A stretch of DNA of 64,000 nt from Noviherbaspirillum malthae (GCF_015352985.1 NZ_JACYXF010000001.1:711306-775305); one strand, 5' to 3'; numbered from the stretch's first letter, positions 43,707 through 53,234 are shown. A program made the numbers and translations. Notes: a model not told the origin generated them from the sequence alone.

Positions 43707-43813
43707 GGCAGGACAGGGCTGCTTAAGTAAAGAATGGTCGCAATAAGCAAATGTGAGATGGCTACCGACCAAGCCAGCCCATGGAGGCTGTTCAAAATCC
43801 CCTTTTGCCAACG

Positions 43814-44001
43814 CCAAAAGAGTGCGGCGCCAAGCGGATGAAGAAGCGCGGACTGTCTGAGCGGAAGGCGAGTTTCCGCGCTTCCCGCTTGGCGCCGCGC
43901 TCTTTTGGGAACCCCGAAGGGGCGATGGCATCGGGGTCGTTTTCTTGCCTACTTCTTTGTCGAGACAAAGAAGTAGGTGGCCCGCCGGGGCCAGTCCCGG
44001 C
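43814..44001. repeat. Array of four consecutive hairpins
   Basis: Four stems follow each other without a gene. Stem 1 pairs 43814-43837 with 43885-43908 (24 bases, one mismatch). Stem 2 pairs ACCCCGA (43911) with TCGGGGT (43937 end). Stem 3 is CCTACTTCTTTGTC-GA-GACAAAGAAGTAGG (43948-43977, 14 bp). Stem 4 is GCCGGG-GCCAGT-CCCGGC (43984-44001). From memory it resembles a dispersed GC-rich repeat of Burkholderiales genomes, which I could not check. It may be a mobile repeat (REP/BIME-like) or a structured RNA. Confidence 0.75.
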
Positions 44002-44159
44002 TAGAGCAAGTCGCTGCGGAGAGATGGAACTAAATCGAAGCTTTCAGGCATTCCATTTCTTCGATGGAGTTTGACTTACAAGTTGCATTAATAGGGGCAT
44101 CATGAAGAAAGCAGAGATGGCCACGGGTTTCTGCGGTTTTGCGGTCCCCCTCACCCCTG

Positions 44160-44185
44160 CCCCTCTCCCGCCTGCGGGAGAGGGG
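44160..44185. repeat. GC-rich hairpin repeat (second copy of the 21939 type)
   Basis: CCCCTCTCCCGC (44160-44171) and GCGGGAGAGGGG (44174-44185) form a perfect 12-bp stem with a two-base loop, preceded by CCCTCACCCCTG. It is the inverted counterpart of the element at 21939-21962 and lies 50 bases after the mksB-like stop, so it might end that transcript. Confidence 0.65.
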
Positions 44186-44235
44186 TTCCATATTTGGCTT
44201 GCAGACCTGCCTGCAGGCATTGAAATCCGCACAGT

Positions 44236-47055
44236 TCAGGCAACCTTAGCCGCCCTCCGCTGCAACACGAAAATCGGCTGCGCCCAATGCGACTCCTTCT
44301 TCTTCTTGCTGGTAATCAGCGTCAGCTCCGAAGGATCGTAGACATCCGTATTATGCGTCAGCGGCGTCGTCATCAGATACTGCGCATCCGTATTCTTCAG
44401 GAACTCCCCGACCAGCTGAATATTGCGAATATCCAGGTGAGCAAACGGCTCATCGATGAACACGAAACCGCCCGACCCGTCATCCGACTTCAGCAGCCCG
44501 ATCAGCAGGATCAGCGACTTCATCACCTGCTGTCCGCCTGAAGCCTCGCCGTCGTTCAAGCCGATCGGCCCCTTGCCGTCGAACTTGAAGCGTACCTGCA
44601 GCCCGGCCTGCGCCAACTGCACGTCATCGTTTTCCAGCCGCACCGGATCGGTATGCACTTCGATGTTGGCCAGTTCGCCCAGCTCCTTGATGTTGCGGCT
44701 GTAGGTCTTGATCGTATAGCGCAGGCGGTCGATGTAGGCGCCGCGCGCATTGTTGGTCGCTTCGATCGCGCGGTTGTTCTGGTAGCGCCGCTCCTCGGTT
44801 TCCGCCTGCCGTCCCTGCAGCAACACGGTGAGGCGCACATGCTGGTCGACCACGGTGGAATCGGTTTCCCAGTCTTCGCGCGCGAGATCGCTGGCAAGAT
44901 GGCCAATACGCAGATTCACCTGATGCGCATTCTGATGCTGCTCCGCCAGTTCGGCGCGACGCGCCGGATGCCGCCAGCCATGCGGCAGGTGGCGCCAGTT
45001 CCTGCGGAGGTCGGCCAGCGCCCTGGCCTGCGCGACGCGCTCCTCCTGGTGGCGCTTCTGCGCCAGCCGCAGATTAGCTTCGCTGTCGGCCAGCGACCGC
45101 TTGGCATGCTGCCAGGCGTTGTCGGCCAGCGTGCGGTCCTCGGTCGCCTTCTTCGTCAGCGGGAAAAGTTCTCCCAGCCTTGTGCCGACTTCGGTGCGCG
45201 CCGCCTTCAACGGCGCCGCGCCGTGGCCGGCTTCGTCGAACTCCGCCTGGCGCGCCACCAGTTCCTTGGCTGCGTCGACGCCGGCAATGCGCGCCTTGAG
45301 AGCGCTGACTTCGCCTGCCAGCTTGTTGATCGTGAGGGTGAGCTGGTCTTCCTGCGCCTCAAGCTTCGGCAGCGACTGCTGCAGGGCGGCGATGCGCTGC
45401 GTGCGGCCGGCCTGGCCGAAGCGGTAGCGCGAGGCTTCCACGAACACCGAACGCCCGCCGCGACGCTCGCGGTGGTAAGCCTCGGGCGTGATCCATTCCT
45501 CGCTCTGCGGCAGCTTCATGCCGGCCTCGGCGGAATCCACCCGGGTCACCCGGCCGAGCTGATCGATCAGCCAGGCCGGCGCTTTCGCGGTGAAGCGCAC
45601 CACGGCCAGCAGGCTCTTGTCCTTCACTTCCGGCGCAGTGACCCGGTCCGGCACGATGAAGTGGCCGAAACGCTCCTTTTCGCCGATGCGGTAAGCGGCG
45701 GAGGCATCGCGGGCGTGTTTCAGCAGGATCACCGAGGTATAGCCGCGCAGCATGCCTTCGACCGCACCCTGCCAGCGCGGGTCAGTGACCTCGACGATAT
45801 CGGGCAGCATGCTGTGCGCGATGCCGGCTTCGGTCAATGCACGGCGCATGGAGCGCACGTTTTCCGGATCGGGCAGGCCGGTCTTGCTCTCCAGCGCGGC
45901 GATCGCGGCACGGTCGGCGGCGATGCGCGAGGCAAGCGCGTCGCGCGCCTGGCGCTGGCGCATGTACTCGCTTTCCTTCTGCTCCAGCTCGGCGGCAACA
46001 TCGGCGATGTCCGCGCCGGCATCGGCCGCCAGCTTCTGCAGGCGGGCCTTCTGCTCGAGCAGGCTTTCCAGCGGCTTGAGCTTGGCATTGATGTCGCCGA
46101 GACGCTTCTCCAGCACCGACTTTTCTTCTTCCAGCGCGGTTTCGTGCCTGTGGGCCTCGCTCAATGCCGATGCGCGGTCGGCCAGCTCGTTGCGCCGGTC
46201 GGCGAGCTGCGCATCCTGCGCTGCCAGCGAGCGGCGCGCTTCGCGCAGCGCGTCGCTCGCGGCCTTCGCCTTTTCCCGGGTCTCGTGATACTGCAGCGTC
46301 GGCAGCACTTCTTCCTGCAGGTCGCGCTGCTCCTTGTTCAGGCCTTCCCACTGGTGATAGTTGGCGGCCCGTAGGCGCAGCCGCTCCTGGTTGGTCTGCG
46401 CCGATTCGAGTTCGGCCTCGAAGCGCTGCAGCTCGGTTTCGGTATCGCGCTGGTGGCGCTTGGCTTCGTCGTAGGCGTCGAGCACTTCCTTGTCGCCGAA
46501 CACCTGGAATACCAGGTCGAGCAATTGCCGCGGCGCGTACTCGCACAGCTTGTCGGTTTCGCCCTGTTCCAGCGCCAGCACCTTGGCCATCGCCGGCGAC
46601 AGGCCGGCATTGGCCAGGCGCTTGCGGTAGCTTTCCAGGCCGAGCCAGTCATTCGCGTCCAGCACTTCCTCGATCTCGACCGCGCCGGGACGCATCAGGT
46701 ACTGGCGCTTCCAGTCGCCGCCGTTCTTCTGGATCTGGCAGAACAGGGTGACTTCATCCTCGCTGAAGAAGCCGGAGGCGCGGAACGGCCGGTTCGACAG
46801 CTGGCGGCCGGTGGCGCGGTTGTCGACCACGGCGCGCAGCCAGGAAGTCTGCTGGCCGGCATGGCGTGCATAGTGCTTGTAGGAGCGCCCCATCGAGCAG
46901 TCGAGGCCGAAGAGCGTGCGCAGCGCATCGAGCAGGGTGGTCTTGCCCGAGCCGTTCTGGCCGGCGATGGTAATGATCTTCGCATCCAGCGGAATGTTCT
47001 TGACGCGTTGCCAGTAGTCCCAGTGGACCATCTCCAGCGATTTGATATGAAACAT
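44236..47055 (-). CDS. SMC/MksB-like ATPase (condensin-type)
   Basis: The 939-residue protein has split ABC-ATPase ends. Walker A is GQNGSGKT at 32-39, and near the C-terminus come the signature ASGGQQVMKS (838-847) and Walker B GGFVFIDEPFAHLD (862-875, Asp868/Glu869). Between them lie two long coiled coils (about 210-380 and 570-770) around a compact hinge-like region (about 400-560, with AVEGMLRGYTSVILLKHA). The short length, the two small upstream partners and the gene order resemble MksB of MksBEF or JetC of Wadjet. It should be a DNA-loop-extruding or plasmid-restricting ATPase. A nuclease subunit (MksG/JetD) is not seen next to it. The signature SGGQQ has Gln where classical SMCs have Glu. 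Confidence 0.75.
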   Translation of the reverse strand: MFHIKSLEMVHWDYWQRVKNIPLDAKIITIAGQNGSGKTTLLDALRTLFGLDCSMGRSYKHYARHAGQQTSWLRAVVDNRATGRQLSNRPFRASGFFSEDEVTLFCQIQKNGGDWKRQYLMRPGAVEIEEVLDANDWLGLESYRKRLANAGLSPAMAKVLALEQGETDKLCEYAPRQLLDLVFQVFGDKEVLDAYDEAKRHQRDTETELQRFEAELESAQTNQERLRLRAANYHQWEGLNKEQRDLQEEVLPTLQYHETREKAKAASDALREARRSLAAQDAQLADRRNELADRASALSEAHRHETALEEEKSVLEKRLGDINAKLKPLESLLEQKARLQKLAADAGADIADVAAELEQKESEYMRQRQARDALASRIAADRAAIAALESKTGLPDPENVRSMRRALTEAGIAHSMLPDIVEVTDPRWQGAVEGMLRGYTSVILLKHARDASAAYRIGEKERFGHFIVPDRVTAPEVKDKSLLAVVRFTAKAPAWLIDQLGRVTRVDSAEAGMKLPQSEEWITPEAYHRERRGGRSVFVEASRYRFGQAGRTQRIAALQQSLPKLEAQEDQLTLTINKLAGEVSALKARIAGVDAAKELVARQAEFDEAGHGAAPLKAARTEVGTRLGELFPLTKKATEDRTLADNAWQHAKRSLADSEANLRLAQKRHQEERVAQARALADLRRNWRHLPHGWRHPARRAELAEQHQNAHQVNLRIGHLASDLAREDWETDSTVVDQHVRLTVLLQGRQAETEERRYQNNRAIEATNNARGAYIDRLRYTIKTYSRNIKELGELANIEVHTDPVRLENDDVQLAQAGLQVRFKFDGKGPIGLNDGEASGGQQVMKSLILLIGLLKSDDGSGGFVFIDEPFAHLDIRNIQLVGEFLKNTDAQYLMTTPLTHNTDVYDPSELTLITSKKKKESHWAQPIFVLQRRAAKVA

Positions 47056-47076
47056 GCGAATCCTGTGGCTTGTTGC

Positions 47077-47811
47077 TTATTGTTCCGGGAGCGGCTCGCT
47101 CTGCGCGTTTGCCTGGGTGTCGGCCTGCGTGTCGGCATCGCCCTGCGCTTCAGTCTGCGGGAAGGGAATGATCGCGGCTTCCCTGGGCAGCGGGCGGTGG
47201 AAGATGTCGGCGAGCGCGCCATTGATGATGCGGTCGCGCAGCGTGTCGGTATCCATCATCAGGTCGAGCAGCGGCCCTTCCAGGATCATGTCGCCGCGCC
47301 GCTCGATGAAGCCGAGCTTGTTGAGCTGGCCGAGGTTGATGTCCATGCGGGTCTTCCTGCCGAGCTTGTCGCCGAAGTCGGCGAGCAGGGCCTTGTAGGA
47401 AATGCCCATCGACGCGTCTTCCGCGCGCGGCAGCGGCTTGTCCTTGCCGAACATGTCTTCCTGGTCTTCCAGCGCATGCTGGTGCGCTTCCTGGCGCTCG
47501 CGCTTGGGCAGGATGATCATGGCCCACAGCACCACCAGCAGGGCGACGCCGTCGCGGGCCAGGCCCATGTTGTTGTTCTGCCAGACTTCGCGCGAACCGA
47601 AGATTTTCGGTTCGATCTCGCGCGCCAGCGCCAGCGTGACATTGTCGGCATAGACGTTGTCGAGGAACTTCAGGCCGCAGGCGGCGAGCCGGTTGTCGAT
47701 GTCGAGGCGGAAGGCTTCGTCGGTCAGCGCGCGCTTGACCAGCTTGTTCTCGCGCGACAGGGTTTGATGCGTCATCAGCTGCGCGATCAGGATTTGTGCA
47801 TCGTCAGTCAT
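47077..47811 (-). CDS. MksE/KITE-like accessory subunit
   Basis: The 244-residue protein has winged-helix-like character: LIAQLMTHQTLSRENKLVKRAL at the N-terminus, a hydrophobic helix near 90 (ALLVVLWAMIILPK), and LNKLGFIERRGDMILEGPLLD in the second half. The C-terminal 35 residues are Gln/Asp/Ala-rich and probably disordered. Size and position between a kleisin-like and an SMC-like gene fit MksE (JetB). The frame is open to 47862, but ATG 47811 overlaps the upstream gene by eight bases and is the natural start. The SMC-like gene follows 21 bases later. Confidence 0.6.
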   Translation of the reverse strand: MTDDAQILIAQLMTHQTLSRENKLVKRALTDEAFRLDIDNRLAACGLKFLDNVYADNVTLALAREIEPKIFGSREVWQNNNMGLARDGVALLVVLWAMIILPKRERQEAHQHALEDQEDMFGKDKPLPRAEDASMGISYKALLADFGDKLGRKTRMDINLGQLNKLGFIERRGDMILEGPLLDLMMDTDTLRDRIINGALADIFHRPLPREAAIIPFPQTEAQGDADTQADTQANAQSEPLPEQ

Positions 47812-49147
47812 GTTGTGTTTCCGGTTTGTTGTTTGCTGCCGGGGCGGGCGCGAGCGTCGCATTCGACATCGCCGCCACGTGCGGGTCTTTCAGTTGCACC
47901 ATGCCGTCCTGCGGCGCGAACTCGATCGGCAGGCGGGCCATGGTGGCGGTGCCGCCCTGCAGCGATGCTTCGCTTTCATCGCCCAGGAGGGGCAGCAGGG
48001 AGGCGCGGTAGGAAGCGACGGCGAAAGTGGCCGGCAGCAGGGTGTCCTGCACTTTCGTGCTTGCGGAATCGGCAGCCGCTGCGGCAAAGGCGCTCAGGCG
48101 GTCGAGCCAGGCGTCGAGTTCCGCCGGCATGGCGGGCGTGTCGTTGCGCACGATGGAGGCTTCCTCGCCCCTGGGCAGTTCGGCGGGCAGGGCGGCGTTC
48201 TTGTCGGCGAACAGTTCGGCTTCCGCCACGTCGATCATTTCCGACGGCGTGATGAACATCGGCGTCACCGGCATGGCGACGGCCTCGCGAGCCAGCCCGG
48301 CAAGGTCTTCATGGTTCATCAGCCAGGTCTTGATGTCGGTGGTCGACAGGCCGGACTGGCCGAGATGCACGCGTTGGCGCTCGATCTGGTTCAGCGCCCG
48401 GGAGAACATGCCCTGCATGTTGAGCAGCGCGCTCTGCGCCCGGCCGATGGCCTGCGCCGCGCGGTGCGTGGCGGCGTCGGCGTCCGGATCGTTGGTGATC
48501 GCCTGCAGGACCTGCGAACCCTTTTCCACCCAGTCGCAGGCGGTATGCCATTTTTCCTGCGCCGCGCGCAGGCGGAATTCCGAGCCCGAGGCGATGGAGT
48601 CGCGGAATTCCTCGGTTAGGTCCACCATGCGGCCAAGCAGGTGCTGGAGCTGTTCCACCGTGATGCCGCCGACCGCCTGCGAACCGGCGACCTGGGACAG
48701 CAGGAAACCCATTTCCGCGTCATCGTCGTCCTGGGCCAGCGCCATCAGGCTGTCGATGGCCGACAGGATGTTGCGCGCCAGCGGGGTAACGCGGTAGACG
48801 CCTTGCCCCGCATCCCAGTTCAGCAGCTGGTGGGAACGCAGGCGGTAGAGCACCGTTTCCAGGCTTTCCGCCTCGAGATAGCCGAGCTTGGCATTAATGT
48901 CGGCGCGGGTCAGGGTGGAGGCGTTCGGATCGGAGGCCAGCTCATGCAGGACCAGCAACCGGACCAGGACGGCGTCCGATCCGCCGTAGAACAGCGCGGT
49001 GAAACCCTGCAGCAGCGGCTGCGCCCGCCGCAGGCGGTGGACCTGGTCGATGTCGTCCGGGGAGATGCCGGACCTGAAATACGCTTGAAGGGAAGGCTGC
49101 GCCCCTTCGTCCGGCAACGCGGCCGCAATCGGTAAAGAATTCTGCAT
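47804..49147 (-). CDS. MksF/kleisin-like subunit
   Basis: The 447-residue protein begins with a winged-helix-like region (about 60-130, with LTRADINAKLGYLEAESLETVLYRLRSHQLL), continues with a helical middle (EKWHTACDWVEKGSQVLQAI, SRALNQIERQRVHLG) and ends in an Ala/Pro-rich tail. No enzymatic motif is visible. First position in the operon, length and layout suggest MksF (JetA), the kleisin-like bridge between SMC heads. The assignment rests mainly on context. Its start faces the ParA-like gene across 152 bases. Confidence 0.55.
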   Translation of the reverse strand: MQNSLPIAAALPDEGAQPSLQAYFRSGISPDDIDQVHRLRRAQPLLQGFTALFYGGSDAVLVRLLVLHELASDPNASTLTRADINAKLGYLEAESLETVLYRLRSHQLLNWDAGQGVYRVTPLARNILSAIDSLMALAQDDDDAEMGFLLSQVAGSQAVGGITVEQLQHLLGRMVDLTEEFRDSIASGSEFRLRAAQEKWHTACDWVEKGSQVLQAITNDPDADAATHRAAQAIGRAQSALLNMQGMFSRALNQIERQRVHLGQSGLSTTDIKTWLMNHEDLAGLAREAVAMPVTPMFITPSEMIDVAEAELFADKNAALPAELPRGEEASIVRNDTPAMPAELDAWLDRLSAFAAAAADSASTKVQDTLLPATFAVASYRASLLPLLGDESEASLQGGTATMARLPIEFAPQDGMVQLKDPHVAAMSNATLAPAPAANNKPETQHD

Positions 49148-49299
49148 GGGCGGTATTTTAAGGCAGCCGGGGTTCCCAGCAGAAACGGAAAGGCATGCCT
49201 GACTGTAACAGTGTGAAAAAGCCGCATGCTATCCTTGCAACAATGTTGTACGAAGGGAATGCCGAATTCCATGGAACGTCATTAGCCGGGGAGCCAGCC

Positions 49300-49905
49300 A
49301 TGCCAGTCATCGCCATCGTCAATCCCAAGGGTGGGGTCGGCAAAAGCACGATCGCCACCAATCTTGCAGGTTATTTCGCCAAGCAGGGGCACAAGGTCAT
49401 GCTCGGCGACATCGACGCGCAGCAGAGCTCGCGCGCATGGCTGTCATTGCGCCCCGGCGGCCTGCCGCCTATCCTGCCCTGGGAAGCCGACGGCCGTGCG
49501 GTCCGCCCGCCCAAGGGCACTACCCATGTCGTGCTCGATACGCCGGCGGGGCTGGCCGGCGCCCGGCTCGAAGAAGTCATGCGCCTCGCCGACCGCGTCG
49601 TGGTGCCCCTGCAGGCTTCGATGTTTGATATTCTGGCAACGCAGACCTTCCTGCAGTGGCTGGCCGCGCATCACGGCAAGGCACGGGTCGGGGTGGTCGG
49701 CATGCGCGTCAATGTCCGCACCCGCGCATTCGACCAGCTAATGCATTACGCCGGCCAGCTCGGCCTGCCGGTGCTGGGCTATCTGCGCGACACGCAGAAT
49801 TATGTGCAGCTGGCCGCGCACGGCGCCTGCCTGTGGGATGTGGCCCCTGCGAAGGTGGAGCGCGACATCGAGCAATGGCAGGCCCTGGTGAAATGGTCGG
49901 AATGA
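49300..49905 (+). CDS. Small ParA/MinD-like ATPase
   Basis: The 201-residue P-loop ATPase has the deviant Walker A motif NPKGGVGKSTIATNLAGYFA at residues 8-27, the A' region GDIDAQQSSRAW near 37 and HVVLDTPAGLAG near 75. It lacks an N-terminal DNA-binding extension, as in orphan or chromosomal ParA-like positioning proteins. No parB is adjacent. ATG 49300 has GGGGAG upstream; the frame is open to 49195. It is divergent from the MksF-like gene, so both may share a control region and a chromosome- or plasmid-segregation theme. Confidence 0.88.
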   Translation: MPVIAIVNPKGGVGKSTIATNLAGYFAKQGHKVMLGDIDAQQSSRAWLSLRPGGLPPILPWEADGRAVRPPKGTTHVVLDTPAGLAGARLEEVMRLADRVVVPLQASMFDILATQTFLQWLAAHHGKARVGVVGMRVNVRTRAFDQLMHYAGQLGLPVLGYLRDTQNYVQLAAHGACLWDVAPAKVERDIEQWQALVKWSE

Positions 49906-49932
49906 CATGAACGCAGGACGCAGGAGGAAAGC

Positions 49933-50439
49933 ATGATCACGCCGGATTACGCCCGCACCATGGCGCGCTACAACCGCTGGATGAACGACAAGCTGTACGC
50001 CTGCGGCGACCGCCTGAGCGATGCGCAGCGCAAGTCGGACTGCGGCGCCTTTTTCAAATCGCTGCACGGCACGCTGAATCATCTGCTCTGGGGCGACACC
50101 ATGTGGCTCGGCCGTTTCGTGCACGGCACCCCGCTGGAGAAACCCTATCCGAAAGCGCCGCTCGGCGCGATGCTGCATGAGGAGTGGCCGGAACTGAAGG
50201 CGGCCCGCGCGTCCCTGGACGAAGACATCGCCGCATGGGCTGAAACGCTGAGCATGGAATGGCTGGCCGCCGATTTCGGCTGGTATAGCGGCTTGACAAA
50301 AACCACCCGCAGCAAGCCGGCCTGGCTGCTGGTGACGCATTTCTTCAATCACCAGACGCATCACCGCGGGCAGGCGACCACCATCCTGTCGCAATTCGGT
50401 ATCGATCCCGGCGAGACGGATCTGGCGTTCATGTCTTGA
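49933..50439 (+). CDS. DinB family protein
   Basis: The 168-residue four-helix-bundle protein has the DinB metal triad: His in SLHGTLNHLLWGD near residue 45 and two His in FFNHQTHHRGQATTIL near 140. DinB/YfiT proteins bind a divalent metal and include bacillithiol- or glutathione-dependent transferases. The substrate is unknown. It lies 27 bases after the ParA-like gene, with an AGGAGG sequence upstream. Confidence 0.88.
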   Translation: MITPDYARTMARYNRWMNDKLYACGDRLSDAQRKSDCGAFFKSLHGTLNHLLWGDTMWLGRFVHGTPLEKPYPKAPLGAMLHEEWPELKAARASLDEDIAAWAETLSMEWLAADFGWYSGLTKTTRSKPAWLLVTHFFNHQTHHRGQATTILSQFGIDPGETDLAFMS

Positions 50440-50481
50440 TCCCCGGCTGCAGGGGAGCCGGCCTTGACCGGAACGGCCGGC

Positions 50482-51360
50482 CTAGTTCTTCCTGATCCGG
50501 TCCAGTTCTCGGCACAGCATCTCGACACCATCGAGAATGCGTGGCCCGGAGCGGTTGAGCAGTTCGCCGTCGATCAGCAGCAGATTGTTGTTTGCCACTG
50601 CCTTCATGCGGGGAAAACGCTTCCATCCGGCGAGCACGTCATCCTGTTCGCCGCCGCTGGCCGCGATCACATCGGGATTGGCCTTCAGCACCGCTTCGAG
50701 GGTGACGGTCGGCGCAAGCTGCTTCAGGTCGGCGAACACATTGTCGGCGCCGCAGGTGTTCAGGGCGGCCGTCACCATATGCGGGCCGCCGAGCGTCATG
50801 AGCGGCGTTCGCCAGATCTGGTAGAAGACGCTCAATCGCCGGCGCTGGCGGTAAGTCTCCTGCAATTGAGCCAGGCGCTCGCGGAATCGCGCGGCGGCAT
50901 TGCGGCCCGTCGCTTCGGTGGCGGAAAGCTGCGCCAGCCGTTCGAGCGACGAGGCGATGGTCTTGAAGTCGTAAGGCTCGCTGCGGAATACCGGGATGCC
51001 GAGCGACTGCAGCTTGTCGAGCTGCATGCCGGCCTGACCGTTGTTCCAGCCCACGATCAGGTCCGGCTTCATCTGCAGGATGCGTTCGAGGTCGAGGGAG
51101 ATGCCGCTGCCGACCGAGGATATGTTTTTTGCCTGCGGCGGATAGTCGCTGAATTGCGTGACGCCGACCACATGGGCACCTGCGCCGGCGGCGAACAGCA
51201 TTTCCGTCGTGTGAGGCGCAAGGCTGACGATGCGGCGCGCCGGGGAAACCAGCGTGACGGCGCGTCCCGTATCGTCGTGCACTGTCACCGAAGCGCGGCC
51301 GGCTGCCGCGAACAGCAGGCAGGCCGCCAGCACGGCAAAGCGAAGGACGCCCGCACGCAT
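50482..51360 (-). CDS. BtuF-like periplasmic cobalamin-binding protein (second copy)
   Basis: The 292-residue protein has an N-terminal signal peptide (FAVLAACLLFAAAGRAS) and the same pattern as the btuF at 39258: RRIVSLAPHTTEMLFAAGAGAHVVG and LDLERILQMKPDLIVGWNNG. A C-terminal NNNLLLIDGELLNRSGPRI matches the other copy's IDGDLINRAGPRI. It is away from the permease genes and directly downstream of panC on the same strand. It could serve the same BtuCD or another transporter. Confidence 0.86.
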   Translation of the reverse strand: MRAGVLRFAVLAACLLFAAAGRASVTVHDDTGRAVTLVSPARRIVSLAPHTTEMLFAAGAGAHVVGVTQFSDYPPQAKNISSVGSGISLDLERILQMKPDLIVGWNNGQAGMQLDKLQSLGIPVFRSEPYDFKTIASSLERLAQLSATEATGRNAAARFRERLAQLQETYRQRRRLSVFYQIWRTPLMTLGGPHMVTAALNTCGADNVFADLKQLAPTVTLEAVLKANPDVIAASGGEQDDVLAGWKRFPRMKAVANNNLLLIDGELLNRSGPRILDGVEMLCRELDRIRKN

Positions 51361-51375
51361 GGCCGGCGCCGTGCC

Positions 51376-52263
<888 letters not shown>

Positions 52264-52355
52264 TCAACATGCCTGCCTGTCAGCATACCAGCCCGCATGC
52301 GGCAGGCATGCCTGAGCCTGCATGCAACCGTGCCGGATCGGCGTGCTGGAAAAGC

Positions 52356-53234
52356 TCAGCTCGGCGAATAGGCCAGCCTCACGTAAATGGGTGCGAATGC
52401 CTCGGCTTGCGTAATTTCAATCAGGGTTTCCTTGGCCAGCTCCAGCAGCGCGATGAAGTTCACGACCACAACCGGCACGCCCCGTGATGGGTCGAACAAG
52501 TCGGCGAATTCGACGAACTTTGCCGACTGCAGGCGGCGCAGAATCGAGGTCATGTGTTCGCGCACGGACAGCTCCTCGCGGCTGATCGTGTGATGCGCGG
52601 TCAGCTTGGCCCGTTTCAGGATGTCGGCCCACACCGCCTGCAGCTCGGGCATGCTGACTTCCGGCCAGCGCGTCACGACGCTCTGCTCGATATGGATCTG
52701 CGCCCGCACGTAATCCCGGCCCAGCTGGGGCACGGCATCGAGCTGCTGCGCGGCCAGCTTGATCTGTTCGTACTCGAGCAGGCGCCTGACCAGTTCGGCG
52801 CGCGGATCCTCGGCTTCCTCGCCGGTGTCGGCCTTCTTGACCGGCAGCAGCATGCGCGACTTGATCTCGATGAGCATCGCCGCCATCAGCAGGTATTCCG
52901 CGGCAAGTTCGAGATTGCGGGCGCGGATCTGGTCGACGTATTCGAGATACTGGCGCGTGACTTGCGCCATCGGAATGTCGAGGATATTGAAGTTCTGCTT
53001 GCGGATGAGGTAGAGCAGCAGGTCGAGCGGACCCTGGAATGCTTCCAGGAAGACTTCCAGCGCATCGGGCGGAATGTACAGATCCGACGGCAGCTTGAAC
53101 AGCGGTTCGCCGTACAGCTTGGCGTAGGCCATGCCGTCGATGACGTCGGGTGTGGAATCCGGCTGCCCGGCGAGCGCCTGTTCCGGCGCGTCGGTGGGCA
53201 GATGCGCCAGCAGCGCGTCCTGCTGCGTCGACAT
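52356..53234 (-). CDS. scpA: Segregation and condensation protein A (kleisin)
   Basis: The 292-residue protein is the kleisin of the Smc-ScpAB condensin. The N-terminal FQGPLDLLLYLIRKQNFNILDIPMA block (about 70-95) is the diagnostic helical domain, followed by QYLEYVDQIRARNLELAAEYL. The C-terminal winged helix includes TLIEITQAEAFAPIYVRL. About 40 extra N-terminal residues precede the core. Its start overlaps the DUF3460 stop by one base. scpB and smc are not in the window. Confidence 0.93.
   Translation of the reverse strand: MSTQQDALLAHLPTDAPEQALAGQPDSTPDVIDGMAYAKLYGEPLFKLPSDLYIPPDALEVFLEAFQGPLDLLLYLIRKQNFNILDIPMAQVTRQYLEYVDQIRARNLELAAEYLLMAAMLIEIKSRMLLPVKKADTGEEAEDPRAELVRRLLEYEQIKLAAQQLDAVPQLGRDYVRAQIHIEQSVVTRWPEVSMPELQAVWADILKRAKLTAHHTISREELSVREHMTSILRRLQSAKFVEFADLFDPSRGVPVVVVNFIALLELAKETLIEITQAEAFAPIYVRLAYSPS

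Larger units (their letters stand above)
43707..44235. other. 529-base gap without genes between GST and the SMC-like operon
   Basis: Apart from the four-hairpin element at 43814-44001 and the hairpin repeat at 44160-44185, I see no gene or promoter with support. Open frames crossing it (for example near 43781-44074) are built from the repeat itself. Confidence 0.6.

Noticed and set aside
43781..44074. 97-residue plus-strand frame in the four-hairpin gap
   Set aside because: The frame consists of repeat sequence and has no ribosome-binding site.
44653..48252. Two large plus-strand frames (573 and 599 residues) over the SMC-like operon
   Set aside because: They are reverse-frame shadows. The minus-strand frames have Walker A, signature and Walker B motifs and coupled starts.
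44000..49300. Complete four-gene Wadjet (JetABCD) system
   Set aside because: Only three subunits are present. No JetD/MksG-like toprim nuclease is found before the hairpin gap on one side or the ParA-like gene on the other.
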